This document shows positions 54,793 to 64,000 of a stretch of DNA of 64,000 nucleotides, piece by piece; the first letter of the stretch is position 1, and each line of letters begins with the position of its first letter. The DNA is from Tubulanus polymorphus (lineage: Eukaryota > Nemertea > Palaeonemertea > Tubulaniformes > Tubulanidae), in NCBI RefSeq assembly GCF_964204645.1, contig NC_134025.1, positions 24,024,001 through 24,088,000 on the forward strand, read 5' to 3'. A model generated the notes under the pieces. That model made no database searches and had not been told where the DNA came from. It saw only the letters and a list, made by a program, of their open reading frames with translations. The translations under genes were made by a program, and so were the position numbers.

Positions 54793-55818
54793 ATGACCGA
54801 TAACTTTGATCCTGAACGGGGAATGAGTGATAAAACTTCTGATTTCAACAGCCAGAAGGTACAAGTTACTGAAAGGCTAAAGAAGAGGGATGACGACCGA
54901 TTAGCAGATGCCCAGAAACGTAGAGAAGAAAAGGAAAGTTCGGCAGCACAAAACGAGACTATCGGTTTTTTCACTAAAGGATTCAAACAAGAAAAATTGA
55001 AAGTAGAATCATTACTGGAAGAATGCGAATCTCTATCAAAGCCTGCATTGACAAATCATTTCGATAAGTTGACCGTTTCAGTCCAGAACTTGCAAAAGTT
55101 CCTCACCGACTCAACGGTATTCTTGCCATCATACGAGGTGCAAGCAGCGCAGAAAGCTATCAACAAACTACAGGCTGCAATAACTGAAAAGCGAGAAGCC
55201 CTGATTCCGAAGAAGAAATTCGTTTTCAAGGGAAAATTAAAGAAGTCCGCCCCTGTGAAAGTAGCTGAAACAAAAACCGAAGACAGCGTTGATGGCTTCC
55301 GCGATACAACGAACTATGCGCTATTTGAATGTAGCTTTATCGATATGTGCGGACAACAGCTTTCAAAATCGGAAGAAGAAATCAACAACAAAGATGTAGC
55401 CCTTAGTAATCTAAGTGACTGTACGATTAAGCTGACCGGTGCACCGAGCGCCATGCATGTGAATAAGCTAAAGGACTGCGTAGTTCTCTGCGGTCCGATC
55501 TCTGGATCTATATTCATCGATAACTGCTCGAACTGTTCATTCGTCGTCGCCTGTCAACAACTGCGAATTCACTCGACAACTGACTCGAAGTTTTACATAC
55601 ACGTCACCAGTCGAGCTATTATCGAAGACTGCAGTAACGTCGAATTCGCGCCTTATTGTTTCGCGTACGACCAAATCGATAGACATTATCTGATAGCCGG
55701 ATTGGACAGGAAACGAAATAACTGGAATGATATTGATGATTTTAATTGGTTAGCTTCCGACACGCATTCTCCGAATTGGAGTTTGATAGAAGAAAGTGAA
55801 CACAAGCATTGGAATTGA
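54793..55818 (+). CDS. TBCC: Tubulin-specific chaperone C (tubulin cofactor C)
   Basis: Intronless gene of 341 residues. The ATG at 54793 is the first in frame; the codons before it are TTG CGC CTG AAA. Residues about 30-130 form an N-terminal helical, charged region (KRREEKESSAAQ, FKQEKLKVESLLEE) like the spectrin-like bundle of the family. Residues about 170-300 form the C-CAP/TBCC beta-helix domain with repeated short strands (LKDCVVLCGPISGSIFIDNC, QQLRIHSTTDSKFY), including the QQLRIH word with the catalytic arginine used for GTPase activation of tubulin. It ends with HWN. With TBCD and TBCE it releases native tubulin dimers in the cytosol. Single-exon structure is also seen in vertebrate TBCC. 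Poly(A) signals follow near 56097 and 56141. Confidence 0.95.
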   Translation: MTDNFDPERGMSDKTSDFNSQKVQVTERLKKRDDDRLADAQKRREEKESSAAQNETIGFFTKGFKQEKLKVESLLEECESLSKPALTNHFDKLTVSVQNLQKFLTDSTVFLPSYEVQAAQKAINKLQAAITEKREALIPKKKFVFKGKLKKSAPVKVAETKTEDSVDGFRDTTNYALFECSFIDMCGQQLSKSEEEINNKDVALSNLSDCTIKLTGAPSAMHVNKLKDCVVLCGPISGSIFIDNCSNCSFVVACQQLRIHSTTDSKFYIHVTSRAIIEDCSNVEFAPYCFAYDQIDRHYLIAGLDRKRNNWNDIDDFNWLASDTHSPNWSLIEESEHKHWN

Positions 55819-56393
55819 ATACACCCATATAAAATGATTAATGGTTTTTTTATCTAATTTCATTTATTAATTAACAACTGTACCGAAAACCATTTATTTT
55901 GCTTTGACATTGGACAACAAATATTCCGCATAATTTATATCTCATTGTGAAATTGTTATACATTACTTTTAAAAAGGGTACCTTGAATAGCCATTTAATG
56001 ACAAGCTGAGCACCACGATAACTAATATTCAAATACAAGAAGGAATGTAATAAAGTTTATGCTTTGTATGTCTATTATGCTTTTAGGCTAATTGATAAAT
56101 AAATATGTACATGTATTATAATATCTCTTCTGCTTTCAATTGGTGAATAAATATATCTATATGAATTACTGAATTCTGAATAAATGTCTTTTTGATGCCT
56201 GTACATGTACTTGCAAAACTATCCATTTTCCTCAGTTCAACTGACTACTCATTACGTGATTCTTCACAATTCTGCCGCTGTTTCCTACCACTCCATGAAA
56301 AATAGTACCCTTGTGAGGTTTTCACCAAGCCCAGTTCATAAGAAAGCTGAAGACAACATTTTTGATACCAACACAAAACCAGCTCTGCTAGCT

Positions 56394-59300
56394 CAACTGC
56401 AGGCACATGATATCAGCTCTTGTTTATAATCCCAGTTGTTACCCCAGAATCCTGTACATAGGTATCCGCCAGGACCTCTAGATACAAAGTCTGGGCCAGT
56501 TATGACAAAGTCCGGAACCAAATTGGAAAACTGGAAAAGAATTACTTCTATGTAAAGGAAAGTGAACATCTTGATGCTAAAGCTGTTTTAAGGAAATTTT
56601 TCAAGTAAATAGATCAGTATGAATAAATATGGTTAACCATTTATTCAAAGCTTCTAACTTACTGGTGATCTAGTCATTGGAGGGATAGTTGGACTTGCTA
56701 GGCTGACAATATCCCTAAACCCTGATATCGAGTTGCCCAATAGAATTAATGCGAGCTTGTCCGAATGGTTCGGAGCTAAGAATAGAGCACCAGTTCGATT
56801 TTGGTTAAATTTACAGCTGCCTAATCGTATACCTGAAAATATACGTCAATAGCTTATTAGAGAAATTCTTTTTTGAAAATGTTGTAAATCTGGCACCGAA
56901 TATCTTGACATCATACATAATATTATCACCTCTATCACCTTTATTGTTGTGCTTAAGTGGTACATTTTCTAGGAATTGCTGTGTTAAACTATTTTCTTCA
57001 GGACTTCCAAGGAGAACCAGGTTATTTGATTCTGGAGATAACAAATGAAACATGTGAAGTGATGTTATACACCTGCATGTAGTACATAAAGAAAGACTCA
57101 GGTCATTTAATATCTGAAACAAACACATAAAAGTTTACCAACAACTCACCAATCAGTTCTGAAGTGCAGTCTCTATCTTTGACAATAGGAACATGTGCAT
57201 CGGATGTTAAGTAAAAGAGATTGGAAATATAAATTGCCGATTCCAGCAAAACTTGATCGACATCTGGATTGAGCAGGGTACCTGGAAAAGAATAATTAAT
57301 AAGTAACAATTATATTGAATGTATACGATTCTCTCTCCAAGATGAGCACATACCAATAACTATTATAAATGGCTTTTCAGCTACTCTCCTAGCAGGTCCC
57401 ATATTAACTGGTGTTCTGCCTTTTATTTGTTCAGCAGGCTGCCATACGCCTAAAAATATGACAACAATACGGTATTTTTTTACAGGATATGAAGGTGATG
57501 TTTGGTTTAGGGTAGAATATTCACCTTCAATTGACTTTGAAAAAACACCAAATTGTCCAGAAAGTGGGTCTCCATCGATCAATAGATTCCGATCATTCCA
57601 TCGTACCGGTTGTGTACCTGCGTATCTCAGAGAAAAGCTTGCCACGTTCACAGTATCAACCACAGCATTTTCTCCATCAACTTTGACCTCACGTAAAAGG
57701 ATAAAATATTATCTATACAAACCGTTTCTCCTATTTTACGAAACTCAAAAATAAAATGTCGACAAACGGCACCTGTATTTTACTGGTCCGGTATGGTATG
57801 GACTGTTGAAGAATCCTCACACCGTGCAAACTTTCACCAAAAGCCGGATTCATCACAGTTAATGTAAATTCTTTAAGGTCATTGATAGTAGCTGAGTATT
57901 TGGATGAAGGTTTTTCTTTCTGGCAAATGTCATCACCGCGAATGCATGCTGCCAGGTCATCAGGAATAGTAGAGTATTCCGCGGTAAATGAACGAAGGCT
58001 TGGATCATTAACTGCACCACCATCATTAGTCAACCTGTAATTCATTCAGTGTTAATCCATCAAAGCTTAAAACTTATTAAAAGATATCATGCCATATACG
58101 GGTACACTTACCAGGTATCCCACCACCAGTGCTCTTTGCCAGGTAATTCAGAGTATGTAACATTTGCTTTTTGTTCTATTAATACGCGTTGCATTCGTCG
58201 TGTGAAGTAAGGATGAACTGTTCGGTCATTCGATCCAATTCTGGTCAGTATAGGTATATCCTGAGTAAATCGATGAGAAACTTTACCTTAGAAATTTGCT
58301 ATTAAAATCTTGAGTATCTTAGTTTTACCAGAACTTCAAATTCAGTGATGATACAAAAGATATTAAGAACCTTCAAATTAGAGCTCAGCCTATCAGCGTC
58401 ATTCTCTGCTATACACATTTCCATCACAGCTTTTGTCATTGGATCAACAGAACTTGTAGATACATCATGCCTACGACAATACAATCATGTAAGATTTGAA
58501 TGCAAAAGTCATTAAGACTTCGAATTTGTGATAACCAAACTAGCATTATTATGAAAAATCATCACAACGACTTCCTTACTTGAAAAATAAGTTGCTGTCG
58601 CCATATTCTTCTTTTTTGATCCAGCCGGCTAGAGATATGACGGCTAATGCTCGATCAGGAAAATGAGTAGCTAAATGCCACGCTCCATGTCCTCCCATTG
58701 AATGTCCTCAGATTGGTGAAAGTTCATGTATTATTTTTCACATGTTATAAATGCAGGTATGTGAATCAAGGTAGCGTAGGCTTACCTGCAAATATGATTG
58801 CTTTCCTAGTTGCTTTGTCTTTTATGAAGTCAGCATGCCCAGTAAGAGTTTCAAGAGCATTTGCAGCAGACATAGCTGTTAATGCGCCTGGACCTTCCCA
58901 ATTATGGGCACCATGTCTGAAAAAGTTAGTGATTTCGTAAAACAAAACATATCAATTAACAAAAAGGATCGACCGGCAATTTCACTACTAATGATGAGCA
59001 CTTATTATACATACCTTGTAGGTGCTAACAACCATGCCCCTTCGACGCCAAAAACATACTCTCCATCGACCATGTGTTTATAGCTGTCGGCCTGATTTTG
59101 TACGGGAACACTTGTACCGTGTAAGGACAACACAATCGAACACAAACGTCCCGAGCAGGCTGATCTAGGATATACAGCAGCGGCGTGTTGTACCGAACCG
59201 TCATGATCTACGAATGTGAAAATGAATGATTGATCCAATCTTCTGCATCGCAATTTCGATGAAACCGACTTCTGACCATCGGATGTCAGCACCGAAAATA

Positions 59301-60710
59301 CAAGAGTTACATCATTACAAGCCGAAGATATCTTTGATGACGAAGACGTCATTTGAACGATCACCGGACGAACTTGTCCCGGAGCGATCGGAATAGTTTT
59401 CGATGTCTTAACTAATTCGCAATCTAAAACCTCCTCACCGCTAGATTGACTAGTCACGGAAATCTTTTTCACTTCGAGCCATTTTACGGAATGCATATTC
59501 ATAATAGGTATCGATACAAATCGTCCGACTAGATTTCCATCGTAAAGATCCGGTAGAATTGTAATGGGTAATACGTCCCAACTCGGTTGGGGAGCGATAT
59601 CGACATTGCATTGAAATACCTGTGTCCCCTGAGCCCGCAACTTCACGTATATCGTATGAATGCCTTTCGCTAATGCGACAGAAAATTGAAAATGATTACG
59701 TCTATACACATCACCCGTGACTGGTCGAAAATCAATATACATAGTATGAACTCCGAGACACTGAAATACAATATTCATGTTGTCTTCATTGACAGCAAAA
59801 TCGGAGACCGCCCATCCTTGCCATTCTGTAAGAGCTAAAGACCCCATACTGTTTATAAGCTCTTGCCAGTTCACGTTCGGAGTTATCTTGATATTTTCTT
59901 CGGCGTGGCTCTGTTTGATTTTCATCCATTTTACCTCACTGCCCGAAATCAATTCCGAATAAAATTTCGACGCCTTAGCGTATCTGTAGTTTGCAGCCTT
60001 ATGTATACCACCGATCGGATCTCCATCAAATTCAGTTTTTCCGACTGAAAATGGCGCGACGTAATGCCATAAAGTGAAATACGGACTGATCCGCCCAGAC
60101 AACTTGCTGGCTTGTTTGAAACTATTGTTGATGAGTGATGGAACTACCCCGAGATCTTTATAGCAGCTGCCTAAAGTAGACCATAACCAGCCGTCCTGGT
60201 TATCTTCTTTCAGCTTACTGATGAGGCATGGCACGGCCTTCACGCACTGGTTGGTTGAAAAATAAAAAACAAACAAAGCTAAAATTTAAAATGATTAATG
60301 AAGTATTATAAAGGCAAGTCAAGATCAAAGGTATAAAAAATCTTTGGTAAAAAATACTCTTGTTATTACTGTATTACCTTTCCAGTAAGCCGGTAATGCT
60401 CAATCAAATACGGAAATTTTGCCCCATGCGTATCGATTCCACACTTAACTTTCTCCTTCTCCAGACGCTGGCTTTCTTTTTCAAGCAACTCTTCAGATGT
60501 TTTCTTTAAATAAAAAGATCATAATTCATCAGTGGAATTCTTATGTTCATCGAAAGTTTTATACACAGACTATATACAATTACAAATAAGCAAATTTGCA
60601 CGGTTCTAAAGCATTTTTTCGGCATTGCTTACCAAAATCTTTGCTTTCTTCGAATTGACCGATATCAACATTGACAATAGATACACTGTAAAGAATTGTT
60701 TGAACCACAT
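56394..60710 (-). CDS. Secreted alpha/beta hydrolase (prolyl-oligopeptidase-like esterase/peptidase)
   Basis: Minus-strand gene. The first exon, 60633-60710, encodes a signal peptide (MWFKQFFTVYLLSMLISVNS); then come about 60379-60504, a long exon 59015-60246, about 58789-58920, 58580-58706, and further exons to a stop at 56394-56396. The N-terminal 400 residues form beta-rich domains; SGRLCSIVLSLHGTS opens the hydrolase fold. The catalytic serine is in GHSMGGHGAWHLA, the acid probably in GSNDRTVHP, and the histidine probably in GKEHWWWDTW. The C-terminal part has QNTSPSYPV-like beta segments and ends NWDYKQELISCACS. The triad is complete, so it is predicted to be active; substrate is unknown. 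Exon borders in the 3' half are approximate. Confidence 0.8.
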
Positions 60711-60898
60711 CATTGGAGTGAGGGGTGAAAGTAGAAGGATTTCCACAAAATTGTACAGGCTTCAGTTAGGTGACCAATTCAATTCAATAAGGTGACCATA
60801 AGGTGGCGCCGCCTACTGTCTGTCAAGCTAAAACCAGGAAGTGATTTGTTTACAAATGTCATGTCTGTACTAGAAATTTGAAATTGAAGTGTCTATGT
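60711..60898. promoter_or_regulatory. Bidirectional promoter region, hydrolase / TECPR2
   Basis: Only 188 bp lie between the start codon of the minus-strand hydrolase (60710) and the proposed TECPR2 start (60899). Both 5' UTRs and core promoters must share this space, unless the proposed TECPR2 first exon is wrong. No TATA box was recognised. Confidence 0.5.
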
Positions 60899-63800
60899 AT
60901 GATGGAGATTGAGACGGTTCTGGCTGAGGGTGTCATAGAAGGTATATTGTCATTTCTATTTCACTATATAGTGTAAACGTTTACGTGTTAGAGAATTTTT
61001 ACTGGAAGGCGAAGACTGTTTTACTTTTGGCAGCTGCTGTCACACTGGCATTTACACCAGACTCAACCCACAAAGGCACAAGAGCTGTCATCGATTTCAT
61101 AAAACCTATTCACCATGATCTTGAGCCATTTTTGTGGTGCTCCAACCCGCCATATTCCTGCCACCTGCCAAAATAACATCACATGCCAGTAACGTCATAC
61201 ACATGCAACTGAGCGCCAACCTGTCCGCCCAAGAAATGTTGGGCAGTATAACGGCCCAAGGAAGGGTCTGCGGCCAGGGTTTGTGTTGGTGTGAGCTTCA
61301 GCAGGAGGCAATAAAACCCTGGCAAGCAAGCGTAGTTACTTGCTGTTTTGGTGAACATCGCAACCTTGCACGTACATTTTATCTAACAGATGATGCTACC
61401 ACCGGACAAGTTGAACTCGAATCCGGTTTGCAAGGCACCCATCTGCGAGAATTTGAACCGCTGAATAAACTACTGAAAATTCTTCCTCATCGCGCACAAA
61501 AGGGTTTATTCACGGTAGAAGTGAGGTACTCGTGCATCGATGTATGCGATGAATACATAGCCGTCGGTTCGAACATCGGCGTCGTCTTCCTCTATGACCG
61601 GAAAAAAGAAACTCTACAGAGATTGAATACAGCAGTGAGTATCTGATATAAGAGTTCATAGAAAAAACTAAAACCAGGGTCATGTTTAAGGTTAAACTGA
61701 AATTTTTGGTTTGATCGCTATTGGTTACTTCATTTTTTCAATGGTTGCAATAATTCTAACTTAACTGTTTCAAGTAAATTAAGCTGAAAACTGTTAAGTT
61801 TGAATTGTTGTCCACAATGAAAACATGAAGTTATTAAACCAAAAATTTTTGTTAAACCTTTTTTTTTAAACTGGACCGCTAGACCCAGTTTTACATTGTG
61901 AGTCAAATGGAAGATTTAGTTCAGTGTTTTAATTTAATTTTCAACCATTTGAAACTATAATTCTTTAAATAATGCTGACAGACTAAGTTGTTTATGTTTT
62001 GATTATATTACATAACCCAGCATCGCAACCTGTAGCTAGCTACTAATGAGCGTTTCATGTAAGGGCTAGCTGTATGATATTTTTCAGAATAAAAATGACA
62101 GCATTTCATGCATCAAAATGCAAGCGAGTCTTGATCACATGGTTGCAGCAGGATTGTCATCTGGACTGCTGGTTGTTTTTCAACTACCTTCGATACTGCC
62201 CGGTCGAAATAAACAGGTAATTATGAAATAAGTCCATTCCTATTGTCCCATTTCCCTGGTTGAAATAAAACTGCTTGATTGATCGATATTTATGATCAGT
62301 GCATGTTTATCTGTATGTCTGAGTCCACATATTGAGTATTGCACATAAGTTTATGTATGCGTACATTTCTTATTAAACATTAAGTAGGCCCTAAGTCAAA
62401 TGTAAGTCCTACAATCACAAAGAGGAAAAGTTAAAATATTGAAACGTTAAAAAACCATTATGAAAGGAATGATGATCCTTTTTCCTTGATAAAGGTTTTT
62501 AGAGGAAAACCGAAAATTCTGATTTTAAAATGAATCTTAACGTTTCGATATTTTACCTTTTCAGCTACTTGATTGTTGGACTTTTATCTAATTCTTCGCT
62601 CGTGACTCATTGCGAAGTTTTACCTCGTCATTAAGTGAATATTTAATACTCACCTCCTGACTTTATTTCTCATCAGCTGCAGCGATATGACGTTCCAGAT
62701 ATGCATACTACACTGATAAGCTCTTTAGCTTGGAGTGCTAATGGAATGAAGATTTTCAGTGGTGATCAAAATGGAGTTGTTTGCTACACTGAATTTGATT
62801 ATAGCCAGGTATGTTTATGTACGCAACGCATGACACTTCAAAAACCAATGTAATATACAGATACCAGGTACAAATATATCACGTCAATTCATTTATCATT
62901 TCTTACAGAAACAGACGAAGTCGGCGATTATCCTGAAAGAAGGGTATGAAATCGTTCAGCTGTGCTACGCACACAAAACATTACTAGTTTCTTCGAAATT
63001 GCGCAGTATACTTCATACCATAGAAGAGAACAAGACAATACAGATCGGTCAAAGAGAAAGAAAGTGGTAAAATCTATTAATACTCATAATTATCATCGTT
63101 GGAAAACTCATTGAAATTACTATGTATATTTGAAATCCAAAAGATAAAACCTAATACAGTTTTTGTATGTAAATGCAGCATTTAATTGGATATCTAACAT
63201 CAACCCTTTCAGTGCGACTTTGCTAGTATGCCGCATCGCAGTGTATTGATTTATTAGTAATTAATTCTTATCTCTATTGAAAGATTCCAAAATAAAGTAC
63301 AAAAATATTAGAAATTAACGATACACCACACAGCGGTGTAGATGCACTTAAGTAAAATGCCCGTTATACAAAACACTGGGGTTGAAACTTTAGAAATCTC
63401 CAGCACTTTGGGGTATTGATTATTCAGCACTGAAAAGGTGGCTTTGAGAGAATGCTGAATCAGGTACCGGTAGACCTATAATTCAATACATTGATTCCAG
63501 TCTCGGTCGATTTGGAGCAGCATTCACGAATCAGATCTGTAAGCCGGCGGACGCTGTGATATATGCGTCGAGGCCTGGAATGCGGATATGGACTGCGAAC
63601 ATTCACGGCGTCGTCAACAATACTTTCATATTCAAAGACTTACTCGCGATGAAGCACCCGGATATCGCTTTGTTATCGTCATCTGTGATCATACGTAGTG
63701 CCAGTAAGGACGGCAGCGCCGTACCTGAAAATCCTTTCGGCCCGATCATAATCTACAACGACACACAAATGGTTACTTGGAACAATACGTCGATCTTTGT

Positions 63801-64000
63801 GTTGGATTTGGTGAATAACTGTGTACTGGGAAGTCACAATCATGTCGGTAATATTCTCAGCCTGTCTGTGAATAAGGACGAGATATTCGTGCTGCGTTCC
63901 GGAGCTCACAGGAATATCATTCGAATCGCGCAAAAACCTGAAGCGCCACCAATTGTCTCTCCAGGTATGCTATACTCCTCACTCATGTGCCATGTGCCAT
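60899..64000 (+). CDS. TECPR2: TECPR2 homologue, N-terminal part (runs off window)
   Basis: Exons: proposed 60899-60941 (MMEIETVLAEGVIE), then 61390-61634, 62088-62216, 62677-62808, 62909-63066, 63501-63964; the gene continues to the right. The product has an N-terminal beta-propeller: ILPHRAQKGLFTVEVRYSC, YIAVGSNIGVVFLYDRKKE, SSGLLVVFQLPSILPGRNKQ, SSLAWSANGMKIFSGDQNG and SRPGMRIWTANIHGVV. These follow vertebrate TECPR2 step by step (for example SLPGRNKQ and WSPNGMKLFSGD). TECPR2 binds ATG8 family proteins and acts in autophagosome targeting and ER exit. The tectonin repeats would lie outside the window. The first exon is inferred from phase and splice signals. Confidence 0.9.
61688..61860. 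mobile_element. Foldback/MITE in TECPR2 intron
   Basis: 173-bp imperfect hairpin: AAGGTTAAACTGAAATTTTT on the left pairs with AAAAATTTTTGTTAAACCTT on the right, and the arms extend through ACTTCAT and TAACTTAAC. Confidence 0.7.
62404..62582. mobile_element. Foldback/MITE in TECPR2 intron
   Basis: 179-bp element with arms of about 45 bp: AAGTCCTACAATCA...ATATTGAAACGTTAA on the left and TTAACGTTTCGATATTTTAC...TGATTGTTGGACTT as its complement. It is unrelated to the element at 61688. Confidence 0.75.

Noticed and set aside
61134-61389. Upstream extension of the first long TECPR2 exon
   Set aside because: The frame is open but the sequence has no similarity to TECPR2, and a good acceptor (ATCTAACAG) at 61389 restores phase with an upstream ATG exon.

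Overview
The window is eukaryotic nuclear DNA: genes are split by short introns with clean GT-AG borders, coding is moderate in GC inside AT-rich introns, and small inverted-repeat elements are frequent. Gene content (usherin, DCAF4, tubulin cofactor C, an arylsulfatase, TECPR2), short introns and many ACATGTACATG-type words suggest a marine invertebrate, most likely a lophotrochozoan such as a mollusc or brachiopod. The phylum is an inference.

Layout. 1-25,978 (+) is most of a very large usherin (USH2A) gene. Its 5' end lies off the window; it runs from the end of the laminin N-terminal domain through laminin-EGF repeats, FN3, two LamG domains, FN3, a CC-rich cysteine region, FN3, a membrane helix and a cytoplasmic tail ending in a PDZ ligand. 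27,869-30,666 (-) is a DCAF4-like WD40 gene that seems to lack its middle exon(s). 32,021-34,661 (+) and 48,698-51,102 (+) are two intact paralogues of a secreted astacin-fold plus MAM protein in which every zinc ligand and the catalytic glutamate are replaced. Around them are relics of further copies and of the neighbouring arylsulfatase. 35.7-47.6 kb has no protein gene I can support; it holds minisatellites, foldback elements, SINE-like scraps and a possible spliced non-coding transcript. 51,621-54,223 (-) is an arylsulfatase, 54,793-55,818 (+) an intronless tubulin cofactor C, 56,394-60,710 (-) a secreted alpha/beta hydrolase, and 60,899 to the right edge (+) the start of TECPR2. The last four form two divergent head-to-head pairs (569 bp and 188 bp apart).

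Most unusual: three in-phase tandem copies of one LamG exon in usherin (predicted mutually exclusive splicing), a 9-nt in-frame microexon candidate in usherin, and a duplicated pseudo-protease (dead astacin + MAM) family with a patchwork of near-identical exons. The genes are not an operon or a shared pathway; they are ordinary chromosomal neighbours, apart from the local duplication that carried the pseudo-astacin and the 3' end of the arylsulfatase together.
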